Of a stretch of 64,000 nt of DNA, positions 60,764-64,000 are shown one piece after another (position 1 is the stretch's first letter; every line of letters begins with the position of its first letter). Source of the stretch: Burkholderia sp. 4M9327F10 (GTDB lineage: Bacteria; Pseudomonadota; Gammaproteobacteria; Burkholderiales; Burkholderiaceae); the NCBI RefSeq assembly GCF_005503145.1, contig NZ_SCNV01000006.1, forward strand, positions 178,365-242,364, written 5' to 3'. Below the pieces are notes generated by a model. The model saw only the letters and a program-made list of their open reading frames with translations, was not told where the DNA came from and did no database searches. A program made the position numbers and the translations under genes.

Positions 60764-61327
60764 TTAGATCTTGCCGATCAGGTCGAGCGACGGGGTCAGC
60801 GTTTCTGCGCCCGGCGTCCACTTGGCGGGGCAAACTTCACCCGGGTGAGCCGCGATGTATTGCGCTGCCTGCACCTTGCGCAGCAGTTCGCCGGCGTCAC
60901 GGCCAATGCCGTTGTCGTGGATTTCGCACAGCTTGATTTCGCCTTCCGGGTTGACCACGAAGGTGCCGCGCAGCGCGAGGCCTTCTTCTTCGATCAGCAC
61001 GTCGAAGTTGCGCGAGATAGCAAGCGTCGGATCGGCAATCATCGGATACTGGATCTTCTGGATCGTGTCCGAGGTGTCGTGCCACGCCTTGTGCGTGAAA
61101 TGCGTATCGGTCGACACGCTGTAGATTTCAACGCCAATCTTCTTGAATTCGGCGTAACGGTCGGCCAGGTCACCCAACTCGGTCGGGCACACAAACGTGA
61201 AGTCCGCCGGGTAGAACACGAAAACAGACCACTTGCCCTTGAGGCTTTCTTCGGTGACGGTCTTGAAGTCGCCGTTGTGGTAAGCGGTTGCCTTGAAAGG
61301 TTTGACTTGGCTGTTGATGATCGGCAT
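60764..61327 (-). CDS. ahpC: Alkyl hydroperoxide reductase subunit C (2-Cys peroxiredoxin)
   Basis: A 187-residue typical 2-Cys peroxiredoxin, same length as the E. coli protein. Peroxidatic Cys47 is in [13 protein letters not shown] and resolving Cys166 in [10 protein letters not shown]. It reduces hydrogen peroxide, alkyl hydroperoxides and peroxynitrite with AhpF as reductant, in the cytoplasm. GAGGA lies eight bases before the ATG. An OxyR-like site lies 70-107 bases upstream, so induction by peroxide is expected. Confidence 0.97.
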   Translation of the reverse strand: MPIINSQVKPFKATAYHNGDFKTVTEESLKGKWSVFVFYPADFTFVCPTELGDLADRYAEFKKIGVEIYSVSTDTHFTHKAWHDTSDTIQKIQYPMIADPTLAISRNFDVLIEEEGLALRGTFVVNPEGEIKLCEIHDNGIGRDAGELLRKVQAAQYIAAHPGEVCPAKWTPGAETLTPSLDLIGKI

Positions 61328-61397
61328 TTGCTGCGTCCTCTTTGGTACGTGGTTGAGAAAGTGAGTAGAGTATGTCTAGAAACGCTTAATAGAAAAA

Positions 61398-61434
61398 GTT
61401 GATTGTTTAAATCGCAGTGATTGGGATTTGCTAT
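61398..61434 (-). promoter_or_regulatory. OxyR-like binding site upstream of ahpC
   Basis: On the ahpC strand the sequence reads ATAG-N7-CAAT-N7-ATTT-N7-CAAC, in phase with the OxyR consensus ATAG-N7-CTAT-N7-ATAG-N7-CTAT. The four tetrads match at 4, 3, 2 and 2 of 4 positions. The location upstream of ahpC supports it, the partial match limits it. Confidence 0.45.
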
Positions 61435-61543
61435 TCTACCTCAGAGACAGCAGGAAAAGCATGAAACGTAGACAACATCCGCACGAACGGCAGCGTGTCC
61501 GTGCCGACGCCCCCGTCCCAGCCTGGCCTCCCGGGGGGATGCA

Positions 61544-62980
61544 ATGAGCGGCGCACCAACACGTCCAGGCTTCATTGGCTGGCTGCCGTACATCGTCGCG
61601 GCGACCTTTTTCATGGAGTACCTCGACACCACGGTGATCGCCACGGCCTTGCCGCAAATGGCGCGCTCCTTCGGCGTGGGGCCGAATAGCCTCAGCCTCG
61701 GCATGACCGCCTATATGCTGGCGCTGGCAATTTTCATTCCGGTCAGCGGCTGGGTGGCCGATCGCTGCGGCTCGCGCACGGTGTTCTTCAGCGCCATTGC
61801 CGTGTTCACGCTGGCTTCGGTGTTGTGCGGGATGTCGCAAAACGTCGCCGAATTCACCGCCGCGCGTCTGCTGCAGGGCATGGGCGGGGCCATGATGGTG
61901 CCGGTCGGCCGGCTCATCGTGGTGCGCAGCACCGAAAAGAGCCATCTGATGCAGGCGATTTCCACCATCACGTGGCCGGCGATTGTGGCGCCGGTGGTCG
62001 GACCGCCGGTGGGCGGCTTTATTACCACCTACGCCAACTGGCGCTGGATCTTCCTGCTGAACGTGCCGTTCGGCATCGCGGTCATGGCGGCGGTCGTCGC
62101 GCTGGTGCCGAACCTGCGCGGCAGCGAACGCCGGCCGCTCGATGTCGTCGGCCTGCTGCTGAGCGGCGCCACCCTCACTTCGGTCCTGTACGGCGCGGAA
62201 CTCGCCAGCCAGCCCGGCGAAAACCCGTGGATCGCCGGCGCCTTCGTGGCGGCGGGTCTGGTGCTCGGCTTTATCGCGTTCCGCCATGCGCAACGCCATC
62301 CGCACCCGCTGATCGACGTCTCGACGCTGAAAATCCCCACTTTCTCGGTGACGGTGGTGACAGGCTCGTTCACGCGCATCGGAATTGGCGCCGTGCCTTA
62401 TCTAATGCCGCTGCTGTTCCAGATCGGCTTCGGGCTGTCGGCCTTCAAGTCAGGGCTGTTGTTGCTGGCGAGCGCGCTCGGCAACCTGGGCATGAAGGCG
62501 CTGACCACGCGCATCCTGCAGCGTTATGGCTTCCGGCTGGTGTCGATCGTGGATGTGGCGGTGGCGGGCGTGTTTACGATCGCCTGCGGCCTGCTGACGC
62601 CCGAGTCGCCGCTGGCGTGGGTGCTGCTTGTGGTGTTCGTGTACGGCGTGGCGCGTTCGATGCAGTTCTCGACGCTCGCCACCCTTGCCTATGCCGACGT
62701 GGCCCAGCCGCAGATGAGCGCGGCCAGCACGCTGTGGAGCGCGGCGGCGCAGATGACAATTGGCCTCGGCATTGCCTTCGGCGCCGTGGCGTTGCGCGGC
62801 GCGGCCGTCTTCAACGGCGAGACCTCGGGCCACGTCTTCACGCTGGACGACTTCCGCATCGCCTTCCTCTGCGCCGGGCTGCTCACGCTGGTGTCGATCT
62901 GGGGCTACTGGCAAATGGCACACGACGCCGGCCGAAGCGTCGGCGGCGGCTCGCGGCGCGAGGATGCGTCGCGATCGTGA
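61544..62980 (+). CDS. MFS exporter, DHA2 (EmrB/QacA) type
   Basis: A 478-residue transporter with about 14 membrane helices. Motif A is GWVADRCGSRTVFF between TM2 and TM3 and motif C-like glycines are at IVAPVVGPPVGGFI; motif D1 is at YLDTTVIATALPQMARSFGV, with Asp early in TM1 (MEYLDTTV). DHA2 members usually export drugs or dyes with protons. Divergent from ahpC with a 216-base gap; no regulator is adjacent. A GGGGGG string precedes the ATG. Confidence 0.88.
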   Translation: MSGAPTRPGFIGWLPYIVAATFFMEYLDTTVIATALPQMARSFGVGPNSLSLGMTAYMLALAIFIPVSGWVADRCGSRTVFFSAIAVFTLASVLCGMSQNVAEFTAARLLQGMGGAMMVPVGRLIVVRSTEKSHLMQAISTITWPAIVAPVVGPPVGGFITTYANWRWIFLLNVPFGIAVMAAVVALVPNLRGSERRPLDVVGLLLSGATLTSVLYGAELASQPGENPWIAGAFVAAGLVLGFIAFRHAQRHPHPLIDVSTLKIPTFSVTVVTGSFTRIGIGAVPYLMPLLFQIGFGLSAFKSGLLLLASALGNLGMKALTTRILQRYGFRLVSIVDVAVAGVFTIACGLLTPESPLAWVLLVVFVYGVARSMQFSTLATLAYADVAQPQMSAASTLWSAAAQMTIGLGIAFGAVALRGAAVFNGETSGHVFTLDDFRIAFLCAGLLTLVSIWGYWQMAHDAGRSVGGGSRREDASRS

Positions 62981-62988
62981 GCAGGTGA

Positions 62989-63978
62989 TTACGCCGGCGC
63001 GCCGCGCACGGCGACGCGGTGTGTCGGGCAACCCGGCGTCGCCTCGGCCAATATGCAGTGCGCGGCGCCACCCTCGCCCTGCTCGGGATTGAAATAGTCC
63101 CGTTGCGGCATGGGGTCGGCGGGCACCGCGCGGGTTTGCACGCTAAATCCGCTTTCCCGGTCGCCACGCAACTCGGGAACCGCCTGCAACAGGCGCTGGG
63201 TGTAGGGATGGCGCGGCGTGTCGAAGACCTCATCCCGGCTGCCCGTTTCGATCACATGGCCGCGCAGCATCACGACCACCTGATCGGCAATCTGCTCCAC
63301 CACGCCAAGATCGTGCGAAATCAGCAGGCAGGCAAACCCATAGCGGGCCTGCAACGCCACCAGCATGTCGAGCACCTGCTTTTGCACGGTCACGTCGAGC
63401 GCCGACACCGGCTCATCGGCGATGATCACCGCCGGGCGGCTGGCGAGTGCCCGCGCAATCGCGACCCGTTGCCGCTGGCCGCCGGACAGTTCATGCACGA
63501 GGCGCGCGCCATAGTCCGCAAGGCCCACGTCGGCGAGAGCGCCCGCCACCCGCGCGCTGCGTTCGGCCGCATCCAGCGTGCGGTCGAGGCGCAAGCCTTC
63601 GCGCACCAGCGCATCGACGCGCATGCGCGGATCGAGCGACGAGTAAGGGTCCTGAAACACAATCTGGATTGCCCGGCGCGCAGCATGCAAGCGTTCCCGG
63701 CCCGCCTCGAGAAACGGCTCGCCATGCAGCAGCACCTCGCCCTGGGCGCGCTTCGCGAGGCCCATGATCGCCTTCGTGACACTGGTCTTGCCGCTGCCCG
63801 ACTCGCCGACAATCGCCAGTGTCTGACCGGCGTGCAGCGCAAATGAAAGCGGATGCACGGCCCGCATGCGGGTGTGGCTGAACCAGCGGCCGGGCAAGGT
63901 GTAGTCGACCGCCAGCTCGCGCACTTCGAGCACCGGCGAGCGGGCCGACGCGTGCGGCGTTGCCGCCTTTACAGTCAC
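62989..63978 (-). CDS. Oligopeptide/dipeptide-type ABC transporter ATP-binding protein (OppF/DppF-like)
   Basis: A 329-residue ATPase. Walker A is GESGSGKTS, the signature LSGGQRQRVAIARALASRPA, Walker B VIIADEPVSALDV, and the H-loop LISHDLGVV. The C-terminal oligopeptide_HPY region is present (HPYTQRLLQAVPEL), including a cysteine pair (HCILAEATPGCPTHRV) that often binds an Fe-S cluster in OppD/OppF. The start is a GTG at 63978 whose GTGA probably overlaps the stop of an upstream gene outside the window, most likely the partner OppD-type ATPase. Confidence 0.9.
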   Translation of the reverse strand: MTVKAATPHASARSPVLEVRELAVDYTLPGRWFSHTRMRAVHPLSFALHAGQTLAIVGESGSGKTSVTKAIMGLAKRAQGEVLLHGEPFLEAGRERLHAARRAIQIVFQDPYSSLDPRMRVDALVREGLRLDRTLDAAERSARVAGALADVGLADYGARLVHELSGGQRQRVAIARALASRPAVIIADEPVSALDVTVQKQVLDMLVALQARYGFACLLISHDLGVVEQIADQVVVMLRGHVIETGSRDEVFDTPRHPYTQRLLQAVPELRGDRESGFSVQTRAVPADPMPQRDYFNPEQGEGGAAHCILAEATPGCPTHRVAVRGAPA

Positions 63979-64000
63979 CCCCGCAGCCCCCCCAGCAGCC

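Overview
The window looks like chromosomal DNA of a Burkholderiales bacterium, most likely Paraburkholderia or a close relative. The reasons are very GC-rich coding DNA (judged by eye, not counted), small families that I associate with this order (DUF4148, DUF4865, several short conserved unknowns), and the protein similarities of the Wsp, AhpC/AhpF and DNA polymerase II genes. I see no rRNA, tRNA, CRISPR array, insertion sequence or prophage. The DNA is densely coded except for one gene-poor stretch at 49.2-50.8 kb.

Layout. 1-3.9 kb: a sulfur-scavenging group (edge-truncated flavin monooxygenase and two SfnB-type flavoproteins) divergent from a MetQ-type binding protein. 4.0-8.4 kb: a secreted-protein group on the minus strand (S53 sedolisin, S10 carboxypeptidase lipoprotein, EF-hand protein). 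9.0-18.3 kb: a complete wspABCDEFR surface-sensing chemosensory operon ending in a GGDEF diguanylate cyclase. 18.4-25.3 kb: HU, DNA polymerase II, small DUF proteins, a TetR/tautomerase divergent pair, a VOC protein and a membrane protein. 25.5-28.1 kb: an S9 peptidase. 28.2-32.9 kb: a three-subunit molybdenum enzyme that best fits the cytoplasmic sulfite dehydrogenase SoeABC. 33.3-38.2 kb: a TPR/glycosyltransferase-like protein, two small envelope proteins and a LytS/LytTR-type two-component pair. 38.3-44.2 kb: two solute-binding proteins without permeases (SsuA-like and basic-amino-acid-like), a heterotrimeric FAD/[2Fe-2S] dehydrogenase of the opine/cyanide-synthase type, and an OccR-like LysR regulator. 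44.3-49.2 kb: AhpD-fold protein and AraC regulator, an EamA transporter and a run of small unknowns. 49.2-50.8 kb: no convincing gene, but an imperfect GCAGTAG repeat array and a textbook intrinsic terminator with no gene upstream of it. 50.8-57.2 kb: MipA-like outer-membrane protein, LysR/pirin pair, a REC plus degenerate HD-GYP protein and a DUF6196-like protein. 57.5-64 kb: AlkB, AhpF, AhpC with an OxyR-like site, a DHA2-type exporter and an oligopeptide ABC ATPase.

How the parts connect. Two signalling blocks bear on cyclic-di-GMP: Wsp makes it, and the HD-GYP-like protein at 54.9-56.3 kb would degrade it if it were active, but it lacks key catalytic residues. Several genes point to sulfur turnover (SfnB pair, MetQ, SsuA, SoeABC): organosulfonates release sulfite, which SoeABC would oxidise. 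The most unusual structural signals are short in-frame 12-bp tandem repeats in the linkers of WspC, WspE and an AraC regulator, and the orphan terminator/repeat region near 50.2-50.6 kb.
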